Counted from the stretch's first letter, positions 23,701 to 38,399 are shown. The stretch: DNA of 64,000 bases from Eopsaltria australis (GCA_034509425.1 JAVTVJ010001358.1:1-64000), one strand, 5' to 3'. Notes: generated by a model not told the origin, from the sequence alone. Program-made: numbers and translations.

Positions 23701-25476
23701 GGACATTCTTGTTTTTCTAACTGTTGTTTGACTACTTGGTTAGTTTGAGTGTGTCTTCTTTCACATTCTAGAGTATATATTTTTCTGATCCAAGGAGTTT
23801 CTGGCTTTCAATTCTTGCACTATTTTTATTAGCACTGTACATATTAGCTTTACACAAATGTGTTACCTTTAGAGAAATAGCATTAATCATAATTATTTTA
23901 GCAATTTTCAGAAGTTTTATAGGTAAGGAGCTTGCAACATTTTTTTTCCTTTCAGTAGTGTGATAACAACAAAATTTCATCTTGAAAATAAGTCCTGTGG
24001 TTTCTGACTGCACTCCTTTCTCATTAACTGCAGTATAAATTAGAAACCCAACAATAAATGCTATGGCACAATAATTAGGAATAGATTATGTTGTCAGTTG
24101 GAACATGACTAGCAGCAGATTCCTATAGCTTACATTGTTTCATGACCTTTTCCATTTATGAATAAAATTGGGGACTTTAAAATCTGTAGTTAGCTTCCTG
24201 AGATGAAAATAACAGAGCTTTTGGCATCATTTTAAGCTCTCTGACTCTGTACTGAAGCTGATGGAGAAGGTTCATATGAGCCATTCTGCTGACTTGTGTG
24301 TGGTTGCAATATCCGAAACTGATGGGTAGTAAAAGAACACTGAAGAGGCCATTTAAGAAAGTTCTGCATGGCCATGACCATCTTCATTTTGAGACTTTTG
24401 TTTGGCCCTCACGGCATCATAGCAATAAGAAAAAGCTGCTTTATAGTTCCTGAAGGATAAAACAAAAAAAAAATCTCACAGATAAGCAGTACCAACTACA
24501 CGGAAATGTTAAGGAAGGTAAATTAACAAAGCCCATCTAATTTCAGCTCTTTGAGTTCAAAGGTACTTGCTCAGACAGCTCTACCAGTCTGCTGTACTGG
24601 AGATTTCATTGCTTTTTCATCACAGTAAATATCGAATTATGGGCATATTTTGGACATGCTTTATTTTTTCTGGAGCTGTCATTGCAGACACATGATATTT
24701 GTCTTCCGTGTGAAAAACAGTCTAATGTGACTTTCATTTAAAATGATTTTCTAAGCTAACTGTGTTTCTTGGCCCAGATCCCTAGTCTGAGACTTGGGCA
24801 TGAGAGGACAGTAAAGGCTTCAAACTACATTTGTACTTTTCTGCTCCTACATATCCTAAAGCTCTGACTCAGCTCTCAGTGTTCAGACTGTTCAACACTA
24901 CTATTGTTTGATCACCTCTTCAAGGCATCGCCATCATATCAATTTGCTGTCAATCTGCCAAGCAAAATGTGTGATCTTTTTACACTTGGAACTCCAGTTA
25001 CAAACACGCAAACCTCATTCCTCTGAGAGCACTGAGGTTCACACACCTGGACTGATGAGTGTAGCTATGGCTTGCCAAGGACAACATCTTTTCTTCTGTT
25101 TGTTGGGATGTTAATAATAAGATGCTGCAAATCCAGCAGATAATGGAAGCATGGCTTGCCATCCAGATACCTACTGAAGGATGAACTAGAGTGAGGATCT
25201 TCCTGGAAAAATCCAGGATGTTGCATGTGCATGAAAACATGGTAACATATCTCTTTGGAACTGTCCTTTGCAAAGTTAACATTTTGATGTTTGATATGGA
25301 AGAAAAGTCTCAGCTACACATGGCAATAGAGATGTCTTTTCCCAACAAAAAAACAAAAATGGAGAAATTTATGATTCACACGGGATCCCAAAATACCTTC
25401 TGCTGGTTTTGAAGGTTAACAGCAGTTCTGACTCAGGAACTGACTCATCTTGCCAAAATCAGTGGAAAAGGATGAA

Positions 25477-25589
25477 AGGGCTGAATTCTGCTCTCCATTG
25501 CACAGATTAGGGCAAGTCCATTAATGTGAAGGTATGGCAAGAAGGACCATTATTTTGTATCCACCTAAAAGAGAACAGAGTTCAGCCTA
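25477..25589. mobile_element. MITE-like ancient repeat with terminal inverted repeats
   Basis: The left end agggctgaattctgctctc (25477-25495) and the right end (25571-25589) are reverse complements at about 16 of 19 positions. The 113-bp element has no coding capacity. Its interior includes GGGCAAGTCCATTAATGTGAA, close to the 'tccattgacttcaatgg' core that I recall from a very common reptile and bird repeat beginning 'gggctgaattctg'. The combination fits an old non-autonomous DNA transposon. I see no clear target duplication, and I do not assign a family name. Confidence 0.5.
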
Positions 25590-28500
25590 GACTTTACTGC
25601 TCTGCCTGCATGCTTGTCCTTCACAAGGCAGTCAGACTTTCCTGTCATAGTTCACTGCTCTCTGATCAGATCTCTTTGATGCAAATTACGGATCTGACAC
25701 TCTGGGCACTGTCACTGTCCCTCATTAACAATATCTAATGCATTTAGCACAATTGGCATCAATGGGGGTGGCATGCTCAATTTAGGAATCCATATGCTAT
25801 AAAGTTGCTGGAAAGTACATCCGAAATACAGAACTTAAAATGACAAAAAAATCTTCATTAACTAAATTAAATTCCAATTATGGGACACAGTTTAAAAAAT
25901 TAGATAAAGAGTTTTAGAAATTATGCCAACTGCAAAATAGTTTCTAAATATTAATTAAAGCTTCTATTTAGAAGTATTTCACGCATGATTTCCTTACCAT
26001 CTGTATTTGTAAAGTCTGAAAAGAAGAAAACTGTAACATCTGGTTAAAATTACTTGAAGGTACTGCTTGAATCTAAATTCAACAAAAGCATTCACCCTCC
26101 TTGAAAACATATTCTTCTCTAGATGAAAAGACTACCAATATATTATTTTTGTAGACTTGTCATGTGTCTACAAGCAGTGTCAAACTGTATTTTTAGTTAT
26201 GGAGTTTACTTAATCCCACAAGGTTTTATCTTGCCTTTATGCTGACAAATGAACAAGGCTGAAAAACACAGGATCTGAGTTTCTGTCAAGATACACCCTG
26301 TTTCAAAAGCCATTGTTCTTGCACAGCTGTTTCCTTTAAGCTATTGACTTAAACACAGTTTTATTATTCTTACGGGCTTATTACTGAATTCCTTGGTAGA
26401 TGCAGTTAATTTGCTCCAAGCTTTTTCTTCATAGACAAGGCAAGAGAATGCAGCAGAATTATAACATGATATACCATGATGCAATGGGGTGACTTGGATG
26501 ACTAATTTAACCCACATGGAGGTGTTGTGGCTAGGTTTTCTTATTACATGTTCTTGTTTTTCAAAATATAGTTGCAACAGATTACCAGATGAAAGTGAAA
26601 ATGTTACATGCATTGCTTGTAACACCTTTAAGTTATTAGCACGGGCAGTAATCATTAGTAGCACATAGGTGCTGCAGGGAAGTGCTTAGTTAGCAAATTG
26701 GCTTGGTGAACATAGCACAGGAGACAGACTCCTTACCTTGAATTTCCATGTCCTTTCTAATCAGATTTCTTCACAAAAAGTTCTTTCTCATGGATTTTAA
26801 CATTTATGATGAATGAAGGGTTGGTAGGCTGCCTATAAAAGTCAGTAAGGTGCACAAATACCTGAAAATAAGTGATTTGCTTATTGCTACCAACAGAAGC
26901 CAGTGCAGGATCATCCATAAAATGCTAAAGTAATGTCAGAGGTGATAGCAGTGTGTTTTCTTCCTTTCATTCAGTGTCTGTGTGTGGCAATACATTCTCT
27001 ACAGAAACATGATTTTGAATAATCCTTCAAGGTCTTGTTAACAGCTCTGTGTAAAAATATTTCAAGAGTATGACATGAAAACTGCACAGAGCGGTTAGTC
27101 TAGCTGTCAGATGTGCTTGTAAGTCTCCTCTTTTTTTCATTTAGAAAAAGGATACACACGTTTTTTTTCTTAAAGCACCAATCACTCTAATAGAAATATT
27201 TTTTAGTTGTTATTTTCAAGCAAATTAAAAGTTGAAACACTGGAGAAGCACAGAAAACAATCAGACTATAGACACGCTGTTGTTCCTTAGTTACACAGAC
27301 ATGAATAGAGAGACAAATCTGAACTGCAGTTCTTAACAAGAAATTCTTAATCATCTTGTCAACAGCTGCCATCCTATGGGCAAAGTGGGGAACCCAAAAC
27401 CTCAAAACCCATGGAAATTGAGTATTCTGAAGATGTGTGGGATAGCAGAAACACAAGAACTACTCCTAAATCCTGTCAAACTACTACTTCTTCCTCTTCA
27501 CTCACAATGAGGACCACTAAGAAATGAAGAAAATCTGCCACCTTACTAAACATCAAAGTATTGCTGAAGTACTGAAAAATATACTTCTCTTCAGAATCTA
27601 TCAGACAGAGACTTGGCAGCAGGGATCCACATATGTATGACCTCCAGATTGATTACTGCATCTCATTGTATCCAAGACTGAAAAATACATACTGTGAAAA
27701 GAACTCCCACTGCTACAAAAAGCAGCTGCTAGTCTGCTTAGCAACACAAGCCACTGTGAATGCATCATTCTGGCACACTGGTCTCTGCACAAGCTCCCTC
27801 ACGATTTCAGAGTCCAGGTGGAGGTCATTGCCATGGTCCTCAAAACTCTCTGTGGGACTGGCCTCAGGTACTTGAAGACTCCCATCCCCTCTGCAGGGAT
27901 GACCTTTTCTGACAGCTCTGTTCCCTTGGAACAATGAAGCTGTCAGCCAAGGGAAGAAGCTCAGCAATGCAGAAGAACTAACTTTACAGAAGCTGAATCT
28001 TGGTGAGAGTGCTTCCATTCAGAAGAGAGGGAAATTACTAAATCTCATCACCTGAAATCCTCAGAGCTTTAGCTTGCCTTCCCCAAGTAAGTTTCTTCCC
28101 TACCAAACTGAACCCTGCAAAATGGGTGGATGGATTGGATACCAGCCTTCAGTGTATAACCATTGCCAGATGTAAATACAAAATAGACATACATAGTGAG
28201 AGGTGTAATACAATTTAATAATCGCTCTTGTTGTGTGGTTCCTAGACTAGGAAAAAAGCATAGAAAACTGCCTACCTACTCTGTCCCAAATGTATCCTCT
28301 ATTGAGGGCAATAAAAATTACTGAAAAGTAAGTTTCAAATCATTCTTCCTAATTCCTTGCTCACTTAATTAGAATCACTGATAATTACAATTTAAGTTCT
28401 TTCCCTAGAAAGACAAAGGTCCTTGCCACCAGTAAAGACACTTCTCTCTCCTTCTCCCATAAAGTAATTTTACTTTTACTCTGAAAAAGAGTGATAGGAA

Positions 28501-31500
28501 ATTCAAAACAGTCCACTTAGAAGTGCTGTGTTTTAAACAGTGCAGTTCTTCAGATGGACCAAAAAATATCCTTTTGAATATTTTTGTAAAAGGACAGGAA
28601 CATTCAGTCTCAAAAAATTTTGCCCACTTTAACAAGAGTTTTCAGCATCTGAAAGAAAAATAGCACAGGCTGTCATAAACAGTTATTAGGATCAGAAGGA
28701 ATGAGATTGAACTTTTAACACTCTTTTCATACTATCACGATGTCACACTTAAGTCCTGGGACTTTATCCTTAACTGAGACATGGGTGTTAGTGAAGAAAA
28801 GAGCTGCACAGAGTTCAAAAACGTGTCAGCTGGTGGAAGCAACTGGACTGAGTAAAAATCTTAGGGTAATAAGATGACCTGGCATGAATACAAATGTATC
28901 TAATTCACTCAAGGGATTATATTTCTGACATCATACACTACAAAAACACTGCCTAAATGCTTTATGGACAGCAGCAGAACCCCAAGAACAAAATCAACAC
29001 TGCTCTCTGAAGTCATTCAGTGTATTATATAGAATAGGCTGTGAACTCTTCAACATCTGAAGTTCAAAAAAATTTAGAAACACAATGAATAATTCAATTT
29101 TTCTCTCAAGTGACCTCATGTAATGAACTTGGGGGCTGGATTCAATGTTTATAAGTGAGCTGAAACTGAAGCAGCAGCTACTAGTGCTACAGCACAAGGA
29201 GTGGGAGCTCTCTTAAAACTTTTAAAGGGATCCTCCAAATTTACTGGTTTGTGGGCTTGATCTGTACACTGCTCTTTACACAAATACTGCTGTAATGGTT
29301 GTGGGATGATCATTCTCACATTGTCAAACTAGTTTTGATAAGGGTGCAGTTAAATTATTATAGAAGTGTACATGGAACCAGACTTTTCTTTTAAAAATAC
29401 CTTGGCTCTAACATCATCAGTAACAAAATGGTTTTTCTGACTTTACCAGTACTAATGCTGATAGTCAGGACACTTCTTTGCACAGAGGTTCACAAGCTAT
29501 AGCTACATGGATGGCACACTGAGTGCTTCTGTAAGGTTGACATGTTTTGCTGCCTGGTAATGTTCATAAATGAACTGTCCACAAATTAATGCAGTCAAGT
29601 GAACATGTTTTTCTATGCTACTACTAAGTTTTAGAATTTATTTTTATTTAAATACAAGCTGCTCCTCTTCCAAAAATGAACTGATAATTTGCCGCAATTG
29701 TACCCCTTATTCTGAAATGCATTATGTTTTTAGCAATTAGTTTTATTTAATGAATCAAAATTTCTAATGCCAATCTGAGTTTTCCCCGACAAGTCTGCCC
29801 TACGTGACCATGTTGCAGTGAATGTATGTCACCAGCATGTGTGCTTCATTACTAAAAGCAGGAGTAAAGATGTAATTTAACCATAGAGAAAGGACCATTT
29901 TCACCAAGGCCTACCTCATGCAACTCTGTAAAGATAAAACTTACAGCTAGGGTTAATTCAGCCTACTCTGTCTCCTGCACCTTCCTTTAATAGTGTTATG
30001 AATGGCCATTAGAACTGGCTAGTGGATTGCTGTGGTCATGCCCCTGCTGTATTCCTGTCAAACTCTTAATTTCCATTTCTTTTCTATAGTCTGGGGGGGC
30101 ACTGATTAAAACCTCAGTAAAAGGGATTCAACCTTCTACATAATGTTGACCCATTTGACAGAGAGGTCTCTCTTGGGCTGAAGAGGAGCATGTAGGTATC
30201 AGAAAATATGCATCAGGACTGCACAGCAAGCACAGTCCTTGGTGCCAGTGGGAGCTGTAAGCTTGTACTGTCCCCTCTGAGCATCAAAACAGACTGCATC
30301 ATTGTATCAAGAAAACAGCAAGTATGGGGGTGTGCAGGACGTACTCCATTGCCCATGATATGAAAGTGAAACAATAGTGTTAATGCTAAAAAATTTAATC
30401 AGCACTTATGTTTATTATTGCAGCATAGCCCTAGCATTGTACAGTTTGCAAAAAACCCCACACAGCCAGTGAAAGACAGTCAGTACCTTTTTTACATCAT
30501 AGAGGTGTCAGAAAATGAAACACAGAAGATAGAAATACAATAAATTATTAGATCAATGAATTCATCATCAATTAAGTAGTCAGAATTTTAATTCCATGTG
30601 AAAGACCTGAAGCTCAACGTGTATTGAGAGGCTATTCAGTGTAAAAATACTGGACAAGAGATACAAAATGAACAAATGACAATGACAGAAGGAAATATAA
30701 GGAGTTTAAGATATTGTGTGGCGCACAGAAAGGATGACAGCAGGAAGAGAGACAAGCAGAACCAGAAACAAAAGATATTTGGGTACTTAAGATAATAAAA
30801 GATTTTATTGGGTAATAAAACGTATTCAGAATATCCCAGAATACTGACACACTGAAATAAGAATAGAAAAAGACAACCTTTTTTTAGCATCTACAGTTTG
30901 AAATGAATGACAAGCAATGAGCAAAAAAAAAAAAAGAAACTTAAGAGGAAAAAGCTGATTTCTGAGGTAAAAGGTAGAGACAGCATCATTCAATGGCTAG
31001 ACTATAGAGCTTTTAATACAAAGCCCACATTACAGCTAAATTCTCAGTACCTTCCTTGTTATCCCTTCTTGTCAAATAACTGGATTTTTGTAATACTTGT
31101 TGGTAATTCAGATTGCATTTTTGCAATACAGGGGCTCATTCCACTGAGTGCTAAACAGTCTCCAATAACCCAACAGGGCAGCAGTATGTAACATTAGAAT
31201 GTCTTGGAGGTTTCACCACACCATATTTACAGCTCCAAACCTCTATGTATTTCCAAAGAAGAAAGAAGGTGCAGGGTGGACCAGACAAGAAGCCGGAGAC
31301 ATGACCTCACAGAGGAAAAGTCAGCCAGTGTTGGCATCTGTTCAGAAATCATTCCCAAGCTCTGAGCATCATGTGGCTGATTCAGGCCCTTCATGCTACC
31401 TCAACTCATGTAATAGTCCTTCATCTACCAATTAGCATAAGATAACCTTGTAAATAGGTTAAATCAATAAAAATAGTAGGTTAGCAAAGTATGAACAAAT

Positions 31501-33244
31501 TTTGTGGATGATACAGGCTCAGTCTGGCTTTGGTCACACCAATGAGAATATACATGGAAGTCAACACAGGACAGGAAATTCAGGGGAAATCAATGAGCCA
31601 AAGTTTTCTGTGGCCACAGATCAGCTTAGTCAGAAATGTTTGCCTTCAATTGCCTTATAAAGATTAAGGCTGTTTTGTATCACTAGCAACAGAACACATA
31701 AAAGGCTGCCTTTCAGGAACACACACACAGGCACAAATGATTTTATCTATTAATACCTGAGAACTCCTTTGAAATGAGTCTTGAAATTTAGATAACTTAA
31801 ATAACATTTCTTCTTAACAATTTTGCTAGCTTCAAGGCAAAATTTAAAGTTCTGGAGCATACACTGACATGCTTGTTCTCTTTACTGTCCATACAATCCT
31901 TGATTTCACACTGCTGTTGTATGTGGATTCTTGCTGGTTTATTTGTGTTGTGGTTTAATTTATTCACTGCTGCATGAACCTCTGACTTTTTGTGAAGTTC
32001 TTTTAATGTTTCATCAGGAAAGCCTTGACACTCTGGAAGTATTCCTTTACCTTTTTTAATTCCCAAGGGACGTTTAACAGTAAACCGTTACATGTTTTAA
32101 CTGCTGCTTTGTGGGACAACTTCTGGCATTTCTATACCCCTATATAAGACACAAAACCTTAATACCTTGAATGTAAATATCTAAATCTGAGCTACCTTAT
32201 AATTCCTTTATTAGCAGTGGAGAGAAATAAGTGGTTTTACAATGTGATTCATTTGCACCATTTTAGATGTCAAATATACTCTTATGACTTAGAAGGCCTT
32301 TATCTCTTCATTGATTACTAAAACAACCCAGAAAATCAGCTCAGAATAAAATATCAAAATCCATAGCTGTCCAAATGTAAATCTTACCAATTCTGAGACC
32401 AAACGACTACTTGGTCACACAAATCCTACCTTCATTCTCTGGGTTAAGTGTTGACCCAAGTAAAATACAGCGTAAAGCCGTACAGGCATAAAGCCTGTTC
32501 CTCATCTGCCATGGATATTCTGGAGGTCTGTGAGATATAAAAGGAAGTTCATGCAAAATATGTCTGCAGTCTGAAAATTATGGTCCTGCCTAATACAACA
32601 TTTAAGTGCTGCAACTCAAGCTGTGCCTTGCCCTAGCACTGGACCTTTGTGAGTGATACAGCAATATAATCATACCTACATGATTTGTCCTCTTTCTGCT
32701 CCTAACACGACTCTGTCATTATGAAGTAGATTATGTTTCCTAATAATTCTACTTAGGTTGTTTCTTTACAATAAAATTGGGGTGTTGGGTGGTAAAACTA
32801 ATTTTGTGGCATCATGTGATGAGCCAAAAATTTAAGCAAAGAACTTCTTCAAGTTAAGAGAAATGGAATACATGCCTTGGTTCTCCACAACTACACATTA
32901 GTATGAACTTCACCCCTTTGGTACAGTTGTACAAGCTATTGCAAGTTATAAAATAAATACAAAGCAGAAGAGAAGACAAGCCAGAAAGGAGTCCAGAACA
33001 AAACATCATAGAAAAAACGATGTACTCTGGGTTCATACACATCTGAAGCCAGGGGAAAGGGAAGCACAGATCAGGGCATTCACCACTTGGAAGTATCTCC
33101 AGTGCACATACATTCCATTGCAATTTTCCATAGAAGAAATTATTCAGCATCTTTGCAGAGGCAGATACCTTTTAGAATGCTGCCATCAATGGGGACAGAG
33201 AAAATAATTTGCCTTAAAGATTTGAGGAGAACAGGGATGGGATG
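25590..33244. other. 7.6 kb of gene-free DNA
   Basis: Nothing longer than about 107 codons (26341-26664 minus), and no frame matches a known protein. Apart from the somewhat GC-richer stretch at 27590-28030, the interval is AT-rich and carries no repeat family that I recognise. Confidence 0.5.
27590..28030. other. Unrecognised GC-richer segment
   Basis: This stretch is less AT-rich than its surroundings. It carries a 101-codon reverse frame (27713-28018) containing EASPTESFEDHGND and EIVRELVQRPVCQ, with low-complexity flanks. The composition suggests either an old repeat or a decayed exon. I do not recognise it as a known gene. No splice sites bounding the frame stand out. Confidence 0.2.
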
Positions 33245-33440
33245 AATACAAAACTGAGAGCAGGATCTTGTCTCAGCTCCACCATCAATTCCCTTTTTCC
33301 TTGTCCCTTTTCCTTTGTTTCAGCTCTCTATTGTAAAACAGGGCATATTAGCATACGTATCTCCATGAGTTGCTATAAAGATCAATCCCTAGTGTCTGCA
33401 AAATGCAAAACCTTTTTTTATTACTGCCAGTGTAGGAGGC
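33245..33440 (+). mobile_element. MIR-like ancient SINE
   Basis: The order of blocks follows a MIR element: CTCAGCTCCACCAT (tRNA-distal part), a pyrimidine-rich segment, TTTCAGCTCTCTATTGTAAA, then ACAGGGCATATTAGCATACG, ATCTCCATGAGTTGCTATAA and AGATCAATCC. These match the 'cagtttcctcatctgtaaaatggggataatag...cctacctcatagggttgttgtgaggattaaat' portion of the family with substitutions. MIR copies are few and old in birds. The 5' tRNA-like head is poorly preserved. Limits are approximate. The short open frame covering this segment is not a gene. Confidence 0.6.
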
Positions 33441-36400
33441 AGTGATTTCTTTTGTGATTTGGAGAAGCATAGTGCTGCAAGAAATTACAAAAATAGCTTT
33501 TTAATGGAGGTTTTAAAAGTACTTAGAAAAGTTTAAGTGAAACTCGACAATCTCTCTATCCATTAAAAAAAGTACTTCAAGTTCCCACTTCAACTAATGT
33601 AAAAGAACAATAAAAGGAGACCAAGAAGAGATTAGACTCATCTTACTGAGTGCTTTCTATTAAATGAAATTTTATAATGAATTTTAATTCAAATCCATTG
33701 AAACTTTTTAATATCTCAGTTTTTAAGAAGTAATTTTATATTTTAAGTCTGATACAATCAGCAGAACTGCACCCAAGTTGGACTTGGGTTTTGACAGCAA
33801 AGAGCTTTTGGAAGCCAGCCTGTCTGATTGTTTTTCTGTAGAATCTAGGTTTGAACATACTGAATTTTCATTCTTTCTTGAACACAATCACAGGCATGGA
33901 TATCAAAAATGGCCTTCTGGCTAGAGTATCATAAATCTGACAGTTTCTAAGATTTCTCTGTATGTGCAAGATAGAGTTAGTGGTTTCACTTACAATTCAG
34001 GATTCTTTAATCAATTGAATTCAGGGTTCGTAGCAGGGTTGTTAAGAGAAGACTTCTCACATCATGTTACAACTAATTCATATATTATGCAGTACTGCAC
34101 AGGGAAATTAACTCTGTGCTGTATTTACAGAAGCATTTGGTTAATTGCTCTGCTGATAAAACGTGGGTTGAATTGACCTATGATAACATAGAATACAATT
34201 TTTAAGGTACTGTAGCTGTTGTGAGAATAATCTTTCATTTTTAGGCATAATGCAACACAAAATGAATAATATTCTGGTAACTTGAGTGTTTAGACCATTG
34301 CTTTCTGGACATACTCTAAATACATTTTCTCTGCAAAACAGCATCAGAGATAAAGTTTCTCAGCTGAACGCCCACCCATCAAAATTATGCAATTTAAGAC
34401 TAGCAATAGTGTCTTCCTTAATTTACCAGTTCTAACCCTGCTTTTCCTTGTGGAGAAGAATGGACTATGTACAACATTCTCAACATTTTTTTAGGAAAGA
34501 GTACTGGGATACATTTTTTCATAATAAAACATCCTTCTTTTCTTTGTTCCCTTTATAGTGTCTAATAGTTCATCCCACAGATCCTGCAGGAATTCAGAAT
34601 TAGAGAAATGCATTGCTGTGTACCACTGCCATCTGCTGCTAATCTCTCCCTGTGGATATAGAAGGTCTTACTTCACCATGTACTTAATCCAGTGAAGATA
34701 TTCAGTTGGATGTGCATGGTTGGTCCAATACTCCTTTCATAATACTTTTTAAACCATCTCTCCTCATTTTTTCATAGAGCTCCTGATTGCACATCTTAGC
34801 TGATATATTGAGGCGATTGTTTCAATTTCAGTTTCAGAAAGAAAACTGTTTTCTTCCCCCAGTCATTGAAAAAGGTTCGTGCTGCAATCTCATCCAGAAC
34901 CAGACTGTTTGAGAGAGGAAGTGTCCATCTTAGAGACTCCAACAGTTTACACATTTGCCATCTGTACTCAAAGATCTTCAGTAAGAACATGTTATTTCTA
35001 GAGTCCCACTTCTCCAGCACTTCTGACACCCACTCATTCACACCATTTCTAAGGAGTACATCATGTCAGAATGCAGAATTGCTGCATAGTTACTTTAATT
35101 TATATGCTACTCTGACTTGGGTTTCTAAATACGTGTAACCAGGATATATCAAGATGTGCTGCATAAATATCATCAAGAAGCAAATACTATTCTACGTGAA
35201 AAAGAGCAAAGGAGAGTATGATAATGAGGAAGAGAAAATAGAGGACCCCCAGTCTCATTTATAGCTGTGTGGTTGCTTGAAGCTGCAATACAAATCAATT
35301 GGACAAGACTTGAGTTGCAGGAAGACATATCTTCCCCTTATAGCTTGTTTTTGAAAAAGACAGAGCCATATCTTGCTTCTACAATATTTGGAGAACAGAA
35401 TTTCTCTTATTAATATTTGATATAACCCTTCCTGTATTTTTAGATAGGAATCCAGACTGCAAGAAAAGTGTGCACAAGGTCACAAAAAGATGTGTATGAG
35501 TTCATAAGCATTGAAATTTTAAAAAAAGATAGTTGGGAAAATGTCACACCTATTTGAAAAAACTCCTACTACATTTGCTTATCATTGGAAGATGTCAGTA
35601 GCTGCTTTGGAGAAACACTAGGAGATATTTTGGGGCCCAACTTTGGGGTTTGCATTTCTTACTCTTGAGCTCTGAGGTGGAGCTGGCTGTGGCCTTCTTC
35701 AAAAAAAATTCTGAGGCTTTTACTGCTAGATACACTCAGCACATGTTTTAGAGACCCAGAAAATGGTTATCAACAAAGGTAACTGCTGTAACAATGAGCT
35801 GAAGGAACTCACTGGCTGGGAAACAGACAGGGATGAAGTAACACCTCTGGCAATGCCTGGCCAGAACTGAAATGACAAAGTAACAGGGGAATACAAAAAA
35901 AGATCAAGCTTGAAAAGGCAGATAATTATAATCTAGAGCATGTGAACAGATGGCAACACCATCAATCAATGAATAAATAATAGTGCAATCTGACTTGATG
36001 GGATGATTGGATGAACTCAGATGACACCAGGCACACTCCACCTTATATAACTAAGTGGCAGTCATGAAGCAGAGTAGGATATGAGCACATTCATGCCCCA
36101 GAAAGTGGAAAAAACAAGATTAGCAGGCCTCATATGACTGGATATATTTGAACTGCCATTGAGCTGATGAATTTACTTGTGGTTGTCACCTGGAGATAAA
36201 AGCAATAGCTACAGATTTTTTTCTGCAACTGGACTGGCCCTTAAGAAAAGGAATTAAAACCAAAACAAGATATACAGGTGAACAAAAAGGGCAACAGGCT
36301 TTGTGTGTGCTTCTCTGAATGGAAAGAAACACGTTGTCACTAACAATGTTATTAGTCACATTTCTGTGCAACCCTGGCTAGTGAGTTTAGAAATAGGTGT

Positions 36401-38399
36401 CATCCTTTTGGCTCCTTCCAATTCATGTTTCATAGTTCCATTTCATTTCTACTACTCAAATACAGCAGAGTTGTTAGTTGTACGGCACTTCAGATGCTGC
36501 TGCAAATTCAATTACAATTTTATTTTGTCATTTGATATGTCAGTGGAATAAAAACAATCAAGAAGATTGACACTGATCATAATCTAAATTGTCATGCCCA
36601 ATCCTTGACAGAGACATGAGTTAAAAAAGGTGTCAGTCATTCAAGACTCCTGACTCTCCAAACTACCTTGTAATGTGCATCTAAATGGATTTTTCACTGC
36701 TTGCAAATAAACCTATACACTATTCTTTGCTAAACAGAATTTGCTGGATAGAAGAAATACTTTCCAAGAATCATGTAAATTTAAGAGTTAACATTTTTTG
36801 GCTATTACGTTAGTCTAAATGTTAAATACAAAATCCTGGAAACTTTATGACTTTTAATGATGATGTTATGTTTTCTTTCCACACAGATTTTATACTGGTG
36901 TCCTTCCCTGTACTAAAGTAAACTTCATTTCTCAGTCAAATCACTGTTTTATTTTCCATGTATTTTCACTGCAGTAATTTAGTGTTTCTGCTATTTTCAG
37001 CAATATGATAGTGTTTCCAGCATCAATGCTGCTCACTTTGTGTGAACATGCCCTACCAACACATACACATTTTGTGATTAAATAAAATAAAGAGGTAAAA
37101 TAATCTAGTTTTTGCAGAGTGGTAATGAACCCTTCATTATTCTAGGAGGTTGACATAGATAGTTACACCTCAGCAAAAGAGGACAAGAATAATATTCTCT
37201 CTTAATGGACATAAGGAAAGCGCTTTGAAGTCGTTGAATCGCTTGCTCTCCTACTCTACAAATAAATGTTGTTTCTCATGGCCACAGAGGCAACACTCAA
37301 AAGCAAATATCTCCAAATACTTCTAAAAGTCTTGCCAAGAGATTGTAAGTCATTAAAATGTTTTGATTGAATAAGTAAATATCTATTCTTATCACAAAAA
37401 TTTAAAAAAAAGAAAGCACACAAAGCGTCTTCTACAGGTTCCAGGTATCTACCAGATAATAAGATCAAGTGATGGGTTTATGAACCTGTAATGCATGGGC
37501 TTCAATACTTCACCCTACACTGTGCAGTGTGTTAGACCATTATGCTTCTATTTTATAAGGAAACACCAGAACAGAATTTACAAGGTCAAAACGAAGTGCC
37601 AAGTAAGAATATATTTGGGGCAGATGAGAACTTCTATCCCAAACTACAGCAATTAGGTTGTCTCCACTGACTGTATATCAGGGAATGAAAAAAAAAAAAA
37701 AGGATGTTTCTTAGCAAGACTACCAAGAACAGTCCAGAATCAAAGAATTACTTTAGCAGACACATGTCCCTGTGCTCAAAATTATGATTCAAAAATCATC
37801 TAATTAATCTAATATCATCTAATTATGAAAATATCAAAAACTTGTTAAGAGTCTCCCTGTTCAGCCAAAGAAATCCATAGACTGCATAAGATTTCAGGAA
37901 AGAGAGGTTATGTTTCTATGGTTGATGTCCTCTGAAACATGGAATCCAGGCCCACACTCAGAATATAGGTCTTATCACAAGCACATTTCTGTCTTCGGGA
38001 TAACATAGACAGCTATGTTCAGGCTTGCTAAATCTTCTGCTATATGCAAGAACATACAAAACAAAATACTCACAGCTTAATTTCAGTTCACCTGCAAAAT
38101 AATGCCCAAGCCATAAGACAAAGAGGTGTTGAAGAAAAAGGACAGCCAAATGTAATGATGAGGAAAGATGAACATGAGGAAATAAGCTCACTGTCTTTCA
38201 CTGATAAGGCAGATGAAGATGGCTCCATATTCGTTCACTCATTCACAGCCCCTGAGCTGTGACTTTGTCTTTCCTGCAAACAGCATTTTCAGGGCCAGCC
38301 AACATTGTTAGAATACCTCTTTAATGGCAGAGGGAATATATGAGGCTGTGGAAAGAGTGCTAAGTGGCTGGCTCTGTAAACAACAGGAACGGAGATATT
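33441..38399. other. 5 kb of gene-free DNA
   Basis: No frame above about 90 codons and no recognised repeat. A 12-bp direct repeat ATCATCTAATTA occurs at 37795-37806 and 37814-37825. An A-run lies at about 37688-37700. The stretch at 35580-36180 is slightly less AT-rich but unrecognised. Confidence 0.5.

Larger units (their letters stand above)
11971..25476. other. 13.5 kb of gene-free DNA
   Basis: The longest frames here are 138 codons (15983-16399 minus) and 139 codons (19592-20011 plus). Neither resembles a known protein or shows intron-exon structure, and both look like chance. Hairpins, a homeodomain-site cluster and a poly-A run are entered separately. I recognise no CR1, LTR or SINE copy in this interval. 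Confidence 0.5.
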
